Positions 17,772-26,696 of a stretch of 64,000 nt of DNA are shown here, piece by piece. Source of the DNA: Brevibacillus brevis (lineage in GTDB: Bacteria > Bacillota > Bacilli > Brevibacillales > Brevibacillaceae); NCBI RefSeq assembly GCF_022026395.1, contig NZ_CP041767.1:275001-339000 (forward strand). The letters run 5' to 3'. The position numbers were made by a program, and so were the translations under genes. How positions within the stretch are numbered: position 1 is the first letter of the stretch; each line of letters opens with the position of its first letter. A model generated the notes under the pieces. It had not been told where the DNA came from. It searched no databases and was given only the letters and a program-made list of their open reading frames with translations.

Positions 17772-17897
17772 TCACTCTTCCTCCGTTGTACGAATCCAAT
17801 GAAATAATCTTGAAATCGCATAAGGAACAAGAAAAACGACTGCGGCTTGAATAAAAACTGGCCAGGCAGGAAGGTTTGAAACAATTGTTTTCCACAT
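17772..17897 (-). CDS. Small membrane protein heading the ger operon
   Basis: A 41-residue frame with an excellent AAAGGAGG site seven bases before its ATG. It ends five bases before the gerA-type A subunit. The product reads MWKTIVSNLPAWP, then a hydrophobic stretch FIQAAVVFLVPYAI, then basic and acidic residues RLFHWIRTTEEE: one predicted membrane helix. Some ger operons carry an extra small D subunit with membrane helices; this could be such a part, but no family can be named from sequence alone. Confidence 0.7.
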   Translation of the reverse strand: MWKTIVSNLPAWPVFIQAAVVFLVPYAISRLFHWIRTTEEE

Positions 17898-18048
17898 GGT
17901 TTTCCTCCTTTGCAGCTTCATTACAGTCCTAAAAAGAAACTTGTCCTATTTTGTTCTAGCATGACAATTCTTATTCCAGCCAGCTGGAAAATGTGGTATT
18001 CAATGTTTAGGTTAGGCCACTCTGGATCGGGGGATCGGTTTTGATAAA

Positions 18049-18090
18049 AAAAGAAGGATAAAAATCACAACGATTTTCATCCTTCTTTTT
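18049..18090 (-). terminator. Terminator after glpT
   Basis: A long hairpin, AAGAAGGAT-x-AAAATC with GATTTT-x-ATCCTTCTT, has T-runs on both strands. It serves glpT on the minus strand. Confidence 0.85.
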
Positions 18091-18096
18091 GCTATT

Positions 18097-19461
18097 TTAA
18101 TGATTTTTAACGACTTCCTGCCCCCGCACATTCCACGTAAGGGCAAAAACAAGAGCAGCCAATGCACACGAAACTGTCAGCAACATAAATCCTGCATCCC
18201 AGCCGGAGGCATCAACGATAACCCCCATCAATGCATTCGCTGTGACTGTTCCGCCCAGGTAACCAAACAGACCCGTCAGCCCTGCAGCGGTTCCGGCAGC
18301 CTTTTTCGGTACAAAATCAAGGGCTTGCAAACCAATCAGCATGACTGGACCGTAAATCAGGAAACCGATAGCGATCAGGCAAATCATATCGACAACGGAA
18401 TTTCCAGGTGGGTTGAACCAGTAGACCAGAACAGCGATCAATACACCGAGCATAAAGACAAACCCTGCGGGTCCACGGCGGCCCTTGAACAATTTATCGG
18501 ACAGCCAGCCGCACAGGAGCGTTCCCGGAATACCTGCCCATTCGTACAGGAAGTAGGCAACGCTCGACTTGCTCATATCAAAGCCTTTTTCCTCACTCAA
18601 ATAGGTCGGCGCCCAGTCCAGAACGCCGTAACGGACGAAGTAGACGAAGATGTTGGCAATCGCGATTGCCCAAACCCATTTGTTGTTCAACACATATTTG
18701 AAAAGGATTTCTTTTGTGGAGAATTCTGTTTCAAACGTTTTCTTCTCTTTGTTTGGATAGTCATTGCGATATTCTTCGATAGGCGGCAGACCGACAGACT
18801 GTGGAGTATCGCGAATTAAGAAATACGTAATGAATGCAAAGACAATGGCAACCAGAGCAGGCAGGGTAAACACGCCTTCATATCCGGAGGCGGTATTACC
18901 CGTAAGTCCAGTAAACATTGCTGCACCTGCAACAGCGAGGGGGGCCATCAAGCCTCCGCCAACGTTATGGGCTACATTCCAAATGGCTGTTTTGTTTCCT
19001 CTTTCACTTACACTAAACCAGTGTACGAGGACACGTCCGGATGGAGGCCAGCCCATTCCCTGGAACCAACCGTTCAGGAACAACATCACAAACATGATCG
19101 TGACGGATGAGGTGAAGTAAGGAACAACGCCCATCAATAAACTGATAAGTGCAGAAAGAATCAAACCGGCAGGCAAGAACATTCGCGGGTTGCTTCGGTC
19201 TGAAAAAATGGCCATTACAAACTTGCTGATCCCGTAGGAAATCGAAATGGCGGATAACGCAAAGCCGAGCTCTGTTTTTGTAAATCCATCTTCAATCAAA
19301 TACGGCATGGCGAGCGAAAAGTTTTTGCGGATGAGATAGTACGCCGCATAACCAATGAAGATTCCGAGAAACACCTGAAGTCTGAGCTTTTTATACTCAG
19401 AATCAATTTGTTCGTCAGGCAATCTGTCAATAGGCGGTGCAGGCTTAAACAGTTTGAGCAT
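18097..19461 (-). CDS. glpT: Glycerol-3-phosphate transporter GlpT
   Basis: An antiporter of the organophosphate:phosphate (OPA) MFS family that imports glycerol-3-phosphate in exchange for phosphate. The 454-residue, about 12-helix protein matches B. subtilis GlpT nearly throughout: [24 protein letters not shown], the signature [21 protein letters not shown], and [18 protein letters not shown]. The start follows GGGGGAGG. It has its own promoter and leader terminator and uses the product of GlpQ, whose gene lies 6 kb away; in B. subtilis the two are adjacent. Confidence 0.95.
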   Translation of the reverse strand: MLKLFKPAPPIDRLPDEQIDSEYKKLRLQVFLGIFIGYAAYYLIRKNFSLAMPYLIEDGFTKTELGFALSAISISYGISKFVMAIFSDRSNPRMFLPAGLILSALISLLMGVVPYFTSSVTIMFVMLFLNGWFQGMGWPPSGRVLVHWFSVSERGNKTAIWNVAHNVGGGLMAPLAVAGAAMFTGLTGNTASGYEGVFTLPALVAIVFAFITYFLIRDTPQSVGLPPIEEYRNDYPNKEKKTFETEFSTKEILFKYVLNNKWVWAIAIANIFVYFVRYGVLDWAPTYLSEEKGFDMSKSSVAYFLYEWAGIPGTLLCGWLSDKLFKGRRGPAGFVFMLGVLIAVLVYWFNPPGNSVVDMICLIAIGFLIYGPVMLIGLQALDFVPKKAAGTAAGLTGLFGYLGGTVTANALMGVIVDASGWDAGFMLLTVSCALAALVFALTWNVRGQEVVKNH

Positions 19462-19508
19462 CTTATTCCTCCCCCTAGGTGATTTCTAACAAAGACGGAG
19501 ATGCACGT

Positions 19509-19581
19509 AAAAAAACCCATACTTTAATGGCGCTTTCAAAAATGAAAGTGCCAAAAAGTATGAGTCTCCGAATCTCCATCA
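19509..19581 (-). promoter_or_regulatory. glpT leader: terminator and shared glp RNA motif (putative GlpP target)
   Basis: On the minus strand TGATGGAGATT followed by CGGAGACTCA (19581-19561) leads into a hairpin with arms CATACTTT and AAAGTATG, an inner GGCACTTTC/GAAAGCGCC stem (19562-19518) and then seven T. The motif and layout repeat those of glpQ, which supports antitermination by GlpP. Confidence 0.8.
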
Positions 19582-19602
19582 TAGTTAACTTGTCGTAAGT
19601 GT

Positions 19603-19631
19603 ATTCTATTATTCTGTGAAAACGTTGTCAA
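19603..19631 (-). promoter_or_regulatory. glpT sigma-A promoter with cre site
   Basis: TTGACA (19631-19626) and TAGAAT (19608-19603) are 17 bp apart. TGAAAACGTTGTCA (19617-19630) fits the CcpA cre consensus and overlaps the -35 box, so glucose repression is likely. Confidence 0.85.
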
Positions 19632-19837
19632 TGCCGAGCCCGTGGAACAGGCTTAAAAATTCTGGAGCAGAAGAAAATTATCCGCAAAAACGCGGTTGGC
19701 ACCTCTTCGAAAAGCCTCGATAGAGGTTTTCTTATTGTATGTTAATCAAAAAAATACATTTTTTCCAAATATAAGTATATCTTTATGTTAGCTCATCTGT
19801 ATGAGGGGGCGAGTAAAAATGAAGGAGGCTTTGTTTG

Positions 19838-21361
19838 ATGTATTTTTTGATGAGAAAAACAGGAGTTTTGGTAGTACTATCGCTTATCTTAATTTTTTCT
19901 CTATTCCCGCAGTCTTCTCACGCTATGACACCGTGGACTCCCAACACTGTATACAAGGTAGGAGACATGGTTACGTATCAAGGGCAAGATTACAAATGTA
20001 CATTTGCTCATACATCGCTTGTCGGGTGGGAACCGCCCAACGTACCGACACTGTGGCAACTGCAAGGTCCCTCTGCTCCCGATACCATTCCACCTACGTC
20101 TCCTACAAATCTTGGTGAAGTAGGGAAGTCGAGTAGCTCGGTCAGCTTATCTTGGTCAGCTTCTACGGATGACAGAGCTGTTCAGGAGTATCTCGTCTAC
20201 AACGGAGATTCACTCGCTGGTACATCGAGTACCACATCCTATACCGTGACTGGGCTTCTGGCAAATACGACATATACATTTACGATCCAGGCAAAAGATG
20301 CCGCAGGCAATGTATCCCCACCAAGCGCCTCGATAACGGTAACCACTTTATCTAAATCCCCAACTGAACCGGCGTCCAAACGAGTTTTGATCGGCTACTG
20401 GCATAATTTTGACAATGGTTCTACAGTACTCAAGCTAAGAGATGTTTCGGATAAATACGATGTCATCAATGTTGCATTCGCTGAACCAGTCGGTGGGGAT
20501 CATGCGACAATGGGATTCGTGCCGTTCAATGCATCCGTTGAGGAATTTAAGTCGGATATCGCCTTGTTAAAATCAAAGGGGAAGAAGGTCCTCATCTCGA
20601 TTGGCGGAGCGAATGGTACAGTAGAGCTGACGACGGAAGCTGCCAAACAAAATTTTATTACCTCGATGACCTCGATCATTCAAACGTATGGATTTGATGG
20701 TATGGATATTGATCTGGAAGGAAGCTCCTTGTCGCTAAATGCGGGGGACACTGATTTTAAAAATCCGACAACGCCCAAAATTATAAATTTGATCTCAGCG
20801 ACTCAAACGATCACGAATACATTTGGCCCATCTTTTATTCTGACAATGGCGCCAGAAACGGCTTATGTCCAAGGAGGCTACACTTCCTATGGTGGGCCGT
20901 GGGGCGCTTATCTGCCTGTGATTCATGCCCTTCGTGATCGAATGAATTATATACACGTCCAACACTATAATTCTGGAGCGCTGGAAGCATTGGATGGTCG
21001 TACGTATCAACAAGGAACGGCTGATTTCCAAGTAGCGATGGCAGAAATGCTATTGAAAGGATTCCCGATCGGGCGTAATCCTAACAACATGTTTCCAGCC
21101 TTGAGGGAGAACCAAGTCGCTATCGGGCTGCCTTCTGCTCCAAGTGCTGCCGGGGGAGGATATACGTCTCCTGCCGATATCCAGAAAGCCCTTCAATATT
21201 TGGTAAAGGGCACGTCTTTTGGAGGAACCTACAAACTCCAAAATCCAGCTGGTTATCCGCAGTTCCAAGGAGTTATGACCTGGTCTATCAACTGGGATGC
21301 CAGAAATAACTATTCGTTTGCCAATCATGTTCGCACTTCGCTTGATGCACTGAACCAGTAA
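19838..21361 (+). CDS. Secreted GH18 chitinase-like glycoside hydrolase
   Basis: Hydrolyses chitin or related beta-1,4-GlcNAc polymers outside the cell. The order is signal peptide (about 1-28, ending SSHA), carbohydrate-binding module of the CBM5/12 type (30-72, WTPNTVYKVGDMVTYQG...W), fibronectin type III (82-165), then GH18 catalytic domain (175-505). The catalytic motif DGMDIDLE has D287, D290, D292 and the proton donor E294. The 507-residue length suits a bacterial chitinase. ATG 19838 is chosen, nine bases after AAGGAGG; a TTG one codon earlier is possible. Stand-alone, with its own terminator. Confidence 0.93.
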   Translation: MYFLMRKTGVLVVLSLILIFSLFPQSSHAMTPWTPNTVYKVGDMVTYQGQDYKCTFAHTSLVGWEPPNVPTLWQLQGPSAPDTIPPTSPTNLGEVGKSSSSVSLSWSASTDDRAVQEYLVYNGDSLAGTSSTTSYTVTGLLANTTYTFTIQAKDAAGNVSPPSASITVTTLSKSPTEPASKRVLIGYWHNFDNGSTVLKLRDVSDKYDVINVAFAEPVGGDHATMGFVPFNASVEEFKSDIALLKSKGKKVLISIGGANGTVELTTEAAKQNFITSMTSIIQTYGFDGMDIDLEGSSLSLNAGDTDFKNPTTPKIINLISATQTITNTFGPSFILTMAPETAYVQGGYTSYGGPWGAYLPVIHALRDRMNYIHVQHYNSGALEALDGRTYQQGTADFQVAMAEMLLKGFPIGRNPNNMFPALRENQVAIGLPSAPSAAGGGYTSPADIQKALQYLVKGTSFGGTYKLQNPAGYPQFQGVMTWSINWDARNNYSFANHVRTSLDALNQ

Positions 21362-21376
21362 TGGCTGAACCTTTAA

Positions 21377-21408
21377 AAAACCCATCCGTGAAAGCGGGTG
21401 GGTTTTGG
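21377..21408 (+). terminator. Terminator after chitinase gene
   Basis: AAAACCCATCCG and CGGGTGGGTTTT form a stable stem with a short loop, 15 bases past the stop. Confidence 0.75.
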
Positions 21409-21461
21409 GTGTAAAATAACTCTCTCATTCTGGGGGAGAGATCAGAAAACCTAGATTTCAT

Positions 21462-21803
21462 TTAACGGCTTTGGTATTTCACTCCCCACTCACATAATTG
21501 TTCCAAAACAGGTAATAGAGTTTCCGCTTTATGTGTGAGACTGTACTCGACTTTAGGAGGAACTTGAGGGTACTCTTTCCGTGTCACCATACCATCTGCT
21601 TCCAATTCCTTTAGTTGGGAACTCAATGTTTTATAAGTAATAGCCCCTATCTGTCTTTTCAAATCATTAAAGCGAACCGGCTGGTTTTCTGCCAGGAGGT
21701 ATATAATAACCATTTTCCATTTACCACCTATGACTGACAAGGTATAACCAAACGGTGTATCTTGAATATTCTTAACCTTACCTTTATATTCAGCCATGCT
21801 CAT
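21462..21803 (-). CDS. HxlR family transcriptional regulator
   Basis: A 113-residue winged-helix regulator of the HxlR/YodB type. The family opening GYTLSVIGGKWKMVIIYLL, the core RFNDLKRQIGAITYKTLSSQLKELEADGMVTRKEYPQVPPKVEYSLT, and LCEWG near the end are all present. The single Cys is near the C-terminus, unlike the N-terminal sensing Cys of YodB. It is divergent from a RidA-family gene 105 bp away, which it probably controls. Confidence 0.88.
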   Translation of the reverse strand: MSMAEYKGKVKNIQDTPFGYTLSVIGGKWKMVIIYLLAENQPVRFNDLKRQIGAITYKTLSSQLKELEADGMVTRKEYPQVPPKVEYSLTHKAETLLPVLEQLCEWGVKYQSR

Positions 21804-21908
21804 TTTTTACACTATCCTTTCTGGTAGTAGCTATCAATAATGTGCGTACTGTTTTTTTATTTGATTTACTTTTATTCTAATCTTACTTTGAGTAAAGGAG
21901 AGAATAAA

Positions 21909-22301
21909 ATGGCTCATGTTAAAACCTACAATCACGGTGTTGCTTGGGAAGAAGGTTTCGGCGTCACACAAGGTTATAGCGTCAATGGTACGATCTACAT
22001 TTCGGGGCAATTTTCCCATGATATGCAGGGCGCGTTTGTTGGCGAGGGTGATATCGAGGCACAGACCCGACAGACGCTGGATAATCTCGATCGCGTGCTG
22101 GCGGGATTTGGTGTCACGAGGTCGAACATCGCTGAGATAGAGGTCTTTCTGACAAATCCGCAAGAGCATTTCGAGAAGTGCGTCAGTATGTACAAAGAGT
22201 ATGTCGGTGACCATCGTCCGGCTGCTACTCTTATCGGCGTGTCGGGTCTTGCGTTTCCTCAACAACTGATTGAAATCCGCGCCGTCGCACATACCAACTA
22301 A
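21909..22301 (+). CDS. RidA family protein (Rid/YjgF superfamily)
   Basis: A 130-residue Rid-superfamily protein. Members of the RidA branch hydrolyse reactive enamines or imines; others have unknown roles. Seen are YSVNGTIYISGQFSHDMQGAFVGEG, EAQTRQTLDNLDRVLAGFG, and the terminal GLAFPQQLIEIRAVA. The conserved Arg of RidA appears to be replaced in the GVSGLAFPQQLIEI region, so enamine deaminase activity is doubtful. The start at 21909 follows AAAGGAGAG; the upstream in-frame extension lies in the promoter area. Confidence 0.85.
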   Translation: MAHVKTYNHGVAWEEGFGVTQGYSVNGTIYISGQFSHDMQGAFVGEGDIEAQTRQTLDNLDRVLAGFGVTRSNIAEIEVFLTNPQEHFEKCVSMYKEYVGDHRPAATLIGVSGLAFPQQLIEIRAVAHTN

Positions 22302-22455
22302 CTAGGCTGCCGTGGTCAGGCGCAGCAGGTGGGGGGGCTGAACCGCTTGCAAACGGAAGCTAGTTATGTCAAAGACGTGTGGTCTTGGTTTTAAAAGACC
22401 AAGGTATGTATTTTCACAATCACCTTTGATGATCAAGGGAAATTTGCAAAACCAA

Positions 22456-22491
22456 AACCCTGTAACGGAATTAATCTGCTGTTACAGGGTT
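22456..22491 (+). terminator. Hairpin downstream of RidA gene
   Basis: A perfect 11-bp stem AACCCTGTAAC/GTTACAGGGTT with a 14-base loop. There is no clear T-run, so it is a weak terminator or a structural element. Confidence 0.5.
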
Positions 22492-22522
22492 AGGCAATGT
22501 CTTCTCATTCGTATCACAATTA

Positions 22523-22550
22523 TTGACACATCGACAATTCTCGATATAAT
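22523..22550 (+). promoter_or_regulatory. Promoter giving a probable leaderless arsR-type mRNA
   Basis: TTGACA (22523-22528) and TATAAT (22545-22550) are 16 bp apart. Transcription would begin near 22557, at or next to the ATG at 22558, and no ribosome binding site exists upstream. Confidence 0.65.
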
Positions 22551-22557
22551 AATGCGT

Positions 22558-22860
22558 ATGGATCCAATTGAAATTTTTAAAGCGCTGTCCAACGAGTCTA
22601 GACTCCAAATTTTGCATTGGTTAAAAGAGCCTGAAAAACATTTTATACCCCATGAAGGAGTTGATATGAGAAAGATCGGGGTATGCGTCAGTCAAATAAC
22701 TGAGAAATTGAATATGACCCAATCAACCGCGTCCCAATATTTGTCCATTCTCCAACGCGCTGGGCTGATAAAGACGGAGCGTATTGGAAAATATACGTAC
22801 TATACCAGGGACGAAGAAAAAATACGTGAAATAGGCGCTTTTTTTAGCAGTCAAATATGA
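22558..22860 (+). CDS. ArsR family transcriptional regulator
   Basis: A 100-residue winged-helix repressor: EIFKALSNESRLQILHWLKEP, an inserted loop, then recognition region ITEKLNMTQSTASQYLSILQRAGLIKTERIGKYTYYTRD. No metal-binding Cys cluster is seen (CVC occurs at GVCVSQ only once), so a metal role is not supported. ATG 22558 is taken as the start because it coincides with the predicted transcript start and begins the conserved domain; ATG 22552 would add two residues. It likely regulates the MFS gene downstream. Confidence 0.85.
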   Translation: MDPIEIFKALSNESRLQILHWLKEPEKHFIPHEGVDMRKIGVCVSQITEKLNMTQSTASQYLSILQRAGLIKTERIGKYTYYTRDEEKIREIGAFFSSQI

Positions 22861-22864
22861 ACGA

Positions 22865-22904
22865 ATATAACTGAATGCTTCATGGAGTATTCAGTTATAT
22901 TTTG
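22865..22904 (+). terminator. Hairpin between ArsR-type gene and MFS gene
   Basis: ATATAACTGAATGCT and AGTATTCAGTTATAT form a stem of about 15 bp with a six-base loop, followed by TTTTG. It starts five bases after the regulator stop, so it probably ends that transcript. It could also act as a protein operator. Confidence 0.65.
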
Positions 22905-22955
22905 AGTTTCATATCGACATATCTTAATATGTTTAAATTTTAAGGGGTGCAATTC

Positions 22956-24161
22956 ATGTCGAATACATGGAAGGTTTACTTTTTGTCATTGGTCAGTTTT
23001 CTGGTGGGTACTTCAGAGTATGTAATCTCTGGCATCCTGGATAAAATCTCGGATACTATGGGCATCTCCATTACAGCGGCAGGACAGCTGGTTACTATAT
23101 TTTCATTTGTGTATGCCATTTTAACTCCTGTGATGATGGCCATAACGGCGAAAATGGATAGGAAGAGGCTTCTTGTTCGTGCACTAGGAATTTTCGTAGT
23201 TGCCAATATACTTTCGTTCGCTCTTCAGGGATTTGAATTCTTTATTATGGCGCGTGTGATCATGGCTGTAGGTGCTGGGATGGTGGTTGTGACTGCTTTA
23301 GATATTGCGGCCAAGATCTCTCCTGAAGGCAAGCAGGCGAGTTCAATCGCAACTGTCATTATGGGATTTACAGCATCTTTAATTATCGGAGTTCCCCTTG
23401 GACGAATAGCGGCAGCTGCATTTAGTTGGCAATCTGTATTCGGGTTTATTGCAATTGCAGGTCTTTTGGCGATGTTTGTCCTGTCCCGCACAATCCCACG
23501 AGTAAAAGGAGATGAACCCGTACCTCTTTCGAAGCAATTAGCACTGTTGAAAAACCCGAAAGTTGGGCTTGGTTTATCGGTTACGTTCTTTTGGCTGGGT
23601 GGATACTCCATTGCCTATACTTATATATCTCCTTATCTTCTCGAAGCAGCTGGTATAAGTGAAAATTTGTTGAGTAGCGCTTTATTGGCGTTCGGTTTAG
23701 CTAGTCTGGTCGGTTCCAAATTCGGTGGTTACAGTACGGACAAATGGGGAGTATCTTCTACATTACTTGGTGGAATGGTTCTGCACGTTGCAGCTCTCAT
23801 TTTGCTCTCGATTACCGTCTCTATCTCACATGAACCGTTTACGGTGATCGCGATATTGGTATTATGGTCCTTCGCCGCTTGGTCTTCCGGGCCAACGCAA
23901 CAGTATAATTTGGTTCGGATTGCACCGAATAATTCTGGGGTAATGCTTGGTCTTAACCAATCCATGATGCAGCTCGCGATGGCGGCAGGGGCTGGAATTG
24001 GCGGCATCGCTGTTGATCAAGTATCCTTATCGTCAATTACTTGGTTTGGTATGATTGGCGTGTTGATCGCTATCGTTGCTGCACTGATTTTACATGTGAT
24101 AGTAAAAGAAAAAGTTAGACATAAACCAGGCACATACGAAACACAGTCCAGCAACCGCTGA
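22956..24161 (+). CDS. MFS transporter (DHA1 type, PbuE-like)
   Basis: A 401-residue, 12-helix efflux-type major facilitator. Features include the opening VSFLVGTSEYVISGIL, the loop motif AKMDRKRLLVRALGIFV and GVPLGRIAA. It resembles the purine and drug exporter group around B. subtilis PbuE. The start at 22956 follows AAGGGG. It lies 95 bp after an ArsR-type gene with a hairpin between. The substrate cannot be told from sequence. Confidence 0.85.
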   Translation: MSNTWKVYFLSLVSFLVGTSEYVISGILDKISDTMGISITAAGQLVTIFSFVYAILTPVMMAITAKMDRKRLLVRALGIFVVANILSFALQGFEFFIMARVIMAVGAGMVVVTALDIAAKISPEGKQASSIATVIMGFTASLIIGVPLGRIAAAAFSWQSVFGFIAIAGLLAMFVLSRTIPRVKGDEPVPLSKQLALLKNPKVGLGLSVTFFWLGGYSIAYTYISPYLLEAAGISENLLSSALLAFGLASLVGSKFGGYSTDKWGVSSTLLGGMVLHVAALILLSITVSISHEPFTVIAILVLWSFAAWSSGPTQQYNLVRIAPNNSGVMLGLNQSMMQLAMAAGAGIGGIAVDQVSLSSITWFGMIGVLIAIVAALILHVIVKEKVRHKPGTYETQSSNR

Positions 24162-24293
24162 ACGCCAGTCCTAGAGACACAGGCTCGAGGAACGTATGCG
24201 TCGGTGACGCGATGTTAACAGAAGGCCATCCTTTCAGGGTGGCCAGTTGTTTTGAGGAACCAAATCATCCGGTGCGGTTTTCATCTTAACTGA

Positions 24294-25355
24294 CTAACTA
24301 AGCACAGCCTGCTTCTGAAACTCACTCATGATCCCAATCAGCATCTCTTTATCCATCTGCAATTCGTCTTGCCCCACTTTTTTCAGCAGTTTCTTGGTGT
24401 TGTCATTCGGGAAAGTGATACTCCGCTTCCAATACGAATGGAACAAGCTCATAGAAGCATTAAAGGCTTTCTCTTCTTCGGTTAGCAGCTCGTCTGTTTC
24501 AAATGGAACAGGTACTAAGTTCGGAAAGTTCAAGACTTCTTTGATGCAATCGACTACTAATTGTTGGGTAGGTGGAACAGGGTTGGTAGCATGATAGATT
24601 TCCTTATGCTCGCCATGAGTGAGCGCAGCGAGCAAGACAGAAGAGACATAATCAACCGGAACGAGGTTCGAATTCACGTCGACATCCACCAAGATTCGGT
24701 ACTTCTGATTTTCCCAGCCTTCTGTGCGGGACGCTCTTCTTTTCAATACGCGAAGGCCTTTTAATAATCCATACAAGCCAAAATTGGTATCAGCCTCGCC
24801 CGTTTTGGAATCGCCGATAATGATCGACGGTCTGACAATGATGGTCTCCATTTTGTCGCTATAGGAAAAGACGAGATGCTCTGCCAAGCATTTTGTCTCT
24901 TCATAGTTGTTCACGTAGGAACGTTCCGGGCTGTACAGCGCTTCTTTTCCTTCTGTTTCGGTGCCGATGGTATAAGCCGTACTTACATAGATAAAGCGGG
25001 GGGAGCGAATGGCTTCTGCGAATTGTAACGTATTTTTTGTTCCCACTACATTTACCTCGTACGTCTGCGGTTTCTGAGCGGGATCAAAGGAAAGGTATGC
25101 GGCAATATGGTACATCGCCTCTATTTTTTGATTGAGCAGTCCCAGATCATTTTCAGAGACGCCCAAGCCTTTTTTCGAAACATCACCGAGTAAAATATGT
25201 ACCCTTGCCTGGTGTTCTTCGGCAAAGCTCTGCAACAAATCGCTTGCTTTTTTTTCATTACGAGCGAGTAAGTAAAGGGAATGGCCTTCGTTTAATAGAT
25301 CTTGGGATAGTTTTTTTCCGAGAAAACCTGTTGCTCCGGTTACAAGGATATTCAT
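24294..25355 (-). CDS. NAD-dependent epimerase/thioester-reductase-like SDR protein
   Basis: An extended short-chain dehydrogenase of the male-sterility/NAD_binding_4 type. The Rossmann motif TGATGFLGKKL is at residues 6-16, the active-site region SPRFIYVSTAYTIG has S, and the later Y-x3-K is YVNNYEETKCLAEH. The length is 353 residues. Members reduce acyl or fatty-acyl thioesters or modify sugars. The start at 25355 is chosen because it begins the Rossmann strand MNILVTG; an in-frame start at 25400 is possible. It has no operon partner. Confidence 0.85.
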   Translation of the reverse strand: MNILVTGATGFLGKKLSQDLLNEGHSLYLLARNEKKASDLLQSFAEEHQARVHILLGDVSKKGLGVSENDLGLLNQKIEAMYHIAAYLSFDPAQKPQTYEVNVVGTKNTLQFAEAIRSPRFIYVSTAYTIGTETEGKEALYSPERSYVNNYEETKCLAEHLVFSYSDKMETIIVRPSIIIGDSKTGEADTNFGLYGLLKGLRVLKRRASRTEGWENQKYRILVDVDVNSNLVPVDYVSSVLLAALTHGEHKEIYHATNPVPPTQQLVVDCIKEVLNFPNLVPVPFETDELLTEEEKAFNASMSLFHSYWKRSITFPNDNTKKLLKKVGQDELQMDKEMLIGIMSEFQKQAVLS

Positions 25356-25555
25356 ATGGTTAACCAGCTCCGTATGTTTGTTAGGGGGAGTTACTGACAT
25401 ATCAACAATTCATTATATGATGAAAAATACAGCTGTGACGAGTGCGGATGAAACGGTATCGTGAACAACGGCGCCTTTTAAACAACTGTTTAACAGTCAC
25501 TTTGATAGCTATTTGCCCTGCTTTCCCGGTATTTTCCTCTGGAGACAAACTGAAA

Positions 25556-25595
25556 AAACCTCCTGAGCTACTACTGTGTAGCGGCAGGAGGTTTC
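25556..25595 (-). terminator. Terminator of coiled-coil protein gene
   Basis: AAACCTCCTGCCGCTA and TAGCTCAGGAGGTTT on the minus strand, followed by TTTTTT. Confidence 0.85.
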
Positions 25596-25606
25596 TTGCT
25601 TACAAG

Positions 25607-26392
25607 CTATGCAATCCAATCGATGGTAGTTCCAGATGCATGTTGGTTTTCCATTCGCTGTTGCAGGTAAGGGTTTTTCTTTTGCTCATCTAATTGCTCG
25701 TCATTAGATGAACGCTCTGTCTGATTAGCCTCTTGAGAATTCTCAAGCTTTTTGTCGATCTCGTCAGCCATCTTCAGCAACTTGCCGTCCAAGCCTTCTG
25801 CTTTCCGCTTTAGTTCTTCGGACTTCGTAAAATCTCCGTCCTTTGACGAGGGCTCCCACGCTTTAGCTTCTAATTCCAAGGTAATCTGAGCGCGTTTTAC
25901 ACTGTGTATATTCTTGAGGTCGTGAGTTGCCGTTAAAACAGCATGGAGGGTAGGGGAGGGTTGAAGTGATGATTCGTCTTTGTCGGGGGCGATATCCGAG
26001 GATTTCTGTTCCTGGCTCTCTTCATCCGTGCCTCTCGCCTTGCGTTGTTCTTCCAACTGAATTCGTTTCATCTGCGTCTCGATTTCCTCGATCTGTTTGT
26101 CCATCTCATCCAGTCGTTCTTTCATGACTTTCGGGTCTGTCAGTTTTTCAACCGCATCCGCATAATAGTTGTTCCGTCTCTCCAGCATGGCTTGCTTTTG
26201 TTCCATGAGGCTTTGCAGCATCTTATTGGGTGCGTTTTTTCCATTGCTTAGCTGTAGGCCTTGCTGGCTAATCGTTACATGATCCTGCTTTTTGTTGCTG
26301 TCATGCTCCAGGGCTTTCGTCTGTAGGTGAATTCCTGGGCTTCTATACTGGACGGACGAGCTTATGGCATATCTAGGTGTAACAGACAACAT
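25607..26392 (-). CDS. Uncharacterised coiled-coil protein
   Basis: A 261-residue hydrophilic, highly charged protein with no signal peptide or membrane segment. Residues 60-125 (MEQKQAMLERRNNYYADAV through RIQLEEQRKA) form a clear heptad-type coiled coil, and a second helical stretch runs about 175-225. The middle (125-150) is acidic and disordered. A strong AAAGGAGG site precedes the ATG. It lies next to a chemoreceptor on the other strand. It recalls FlxA/FliS-like accessory proteins in composition only; the function is unknown. Confidence 0.7.
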   Translation of the reverse strand: MLSVTPRYAISSSVQYRSPGIHLQTKALEHDSNKKQDHVTISQQGLQLSNGKNAPNKMLQSLMEQKQAMLERRNNYYADAVEKLTDPKVMKERLDEMDKQIEEIETQMKRIQLEEQRKARGTDEESQEQKSSDIAPDKDESSLQPSPTLHAVLTATHDLKNIHSVKRAQITLELEAKAWEPSSKDGDFTKSEELKRKAEGLDGKLLKMADEIDKKLENSQEANQTERSSNDEQLDEQKKNPYLQQRMENQHASGTTIDWIA

Positions 26393-26696
26393 GAATGATG
26401 ATACCTCCTTTCATAAATCGAATCGTCAACCAAAACGGCAGCCAATCCAGAGTGCGGATTACTGATTTTTGGTTATTATTTGTATCGGAAAGAATTTTTC
26501 CAAATTTTACTTATCCAATGCCGTGAAGTTTCAAATAGGTACTAACAGGGGAAATATACTTTGCAGAAATGTTCACGTGGAAAAGGTGGGCATAGGTATA
26601 AGTCTGACCTGATAGGAACGCGCCTTCTGACGACCGGTGGGGCGTTGTTTGCGTTGCAACTCGTTATTCTACTTCACTAGAGAGGAGTCATCACAG
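26393..26696. other. Intergenic region before chemoreceptor gene
   Basis: About 300 bp between two divergent genes. A small hairpin AACGCGCC/GGGGCGTT with one mismatch (26617-26646) lies 50 bases before the chemoreceptor start. No clear sigma-D or sigma-A promoter could be picked with confidence. Confidence 0.4.

Noticed and set aside
26593-26660. Possible riboswitch (cyclic di-GMP type) before the chemoreceptor
   Set aside because: The hairpin here lacks the conserved core bases of cyclic di-GMP riboswitches; only a small mismatched stem remains.
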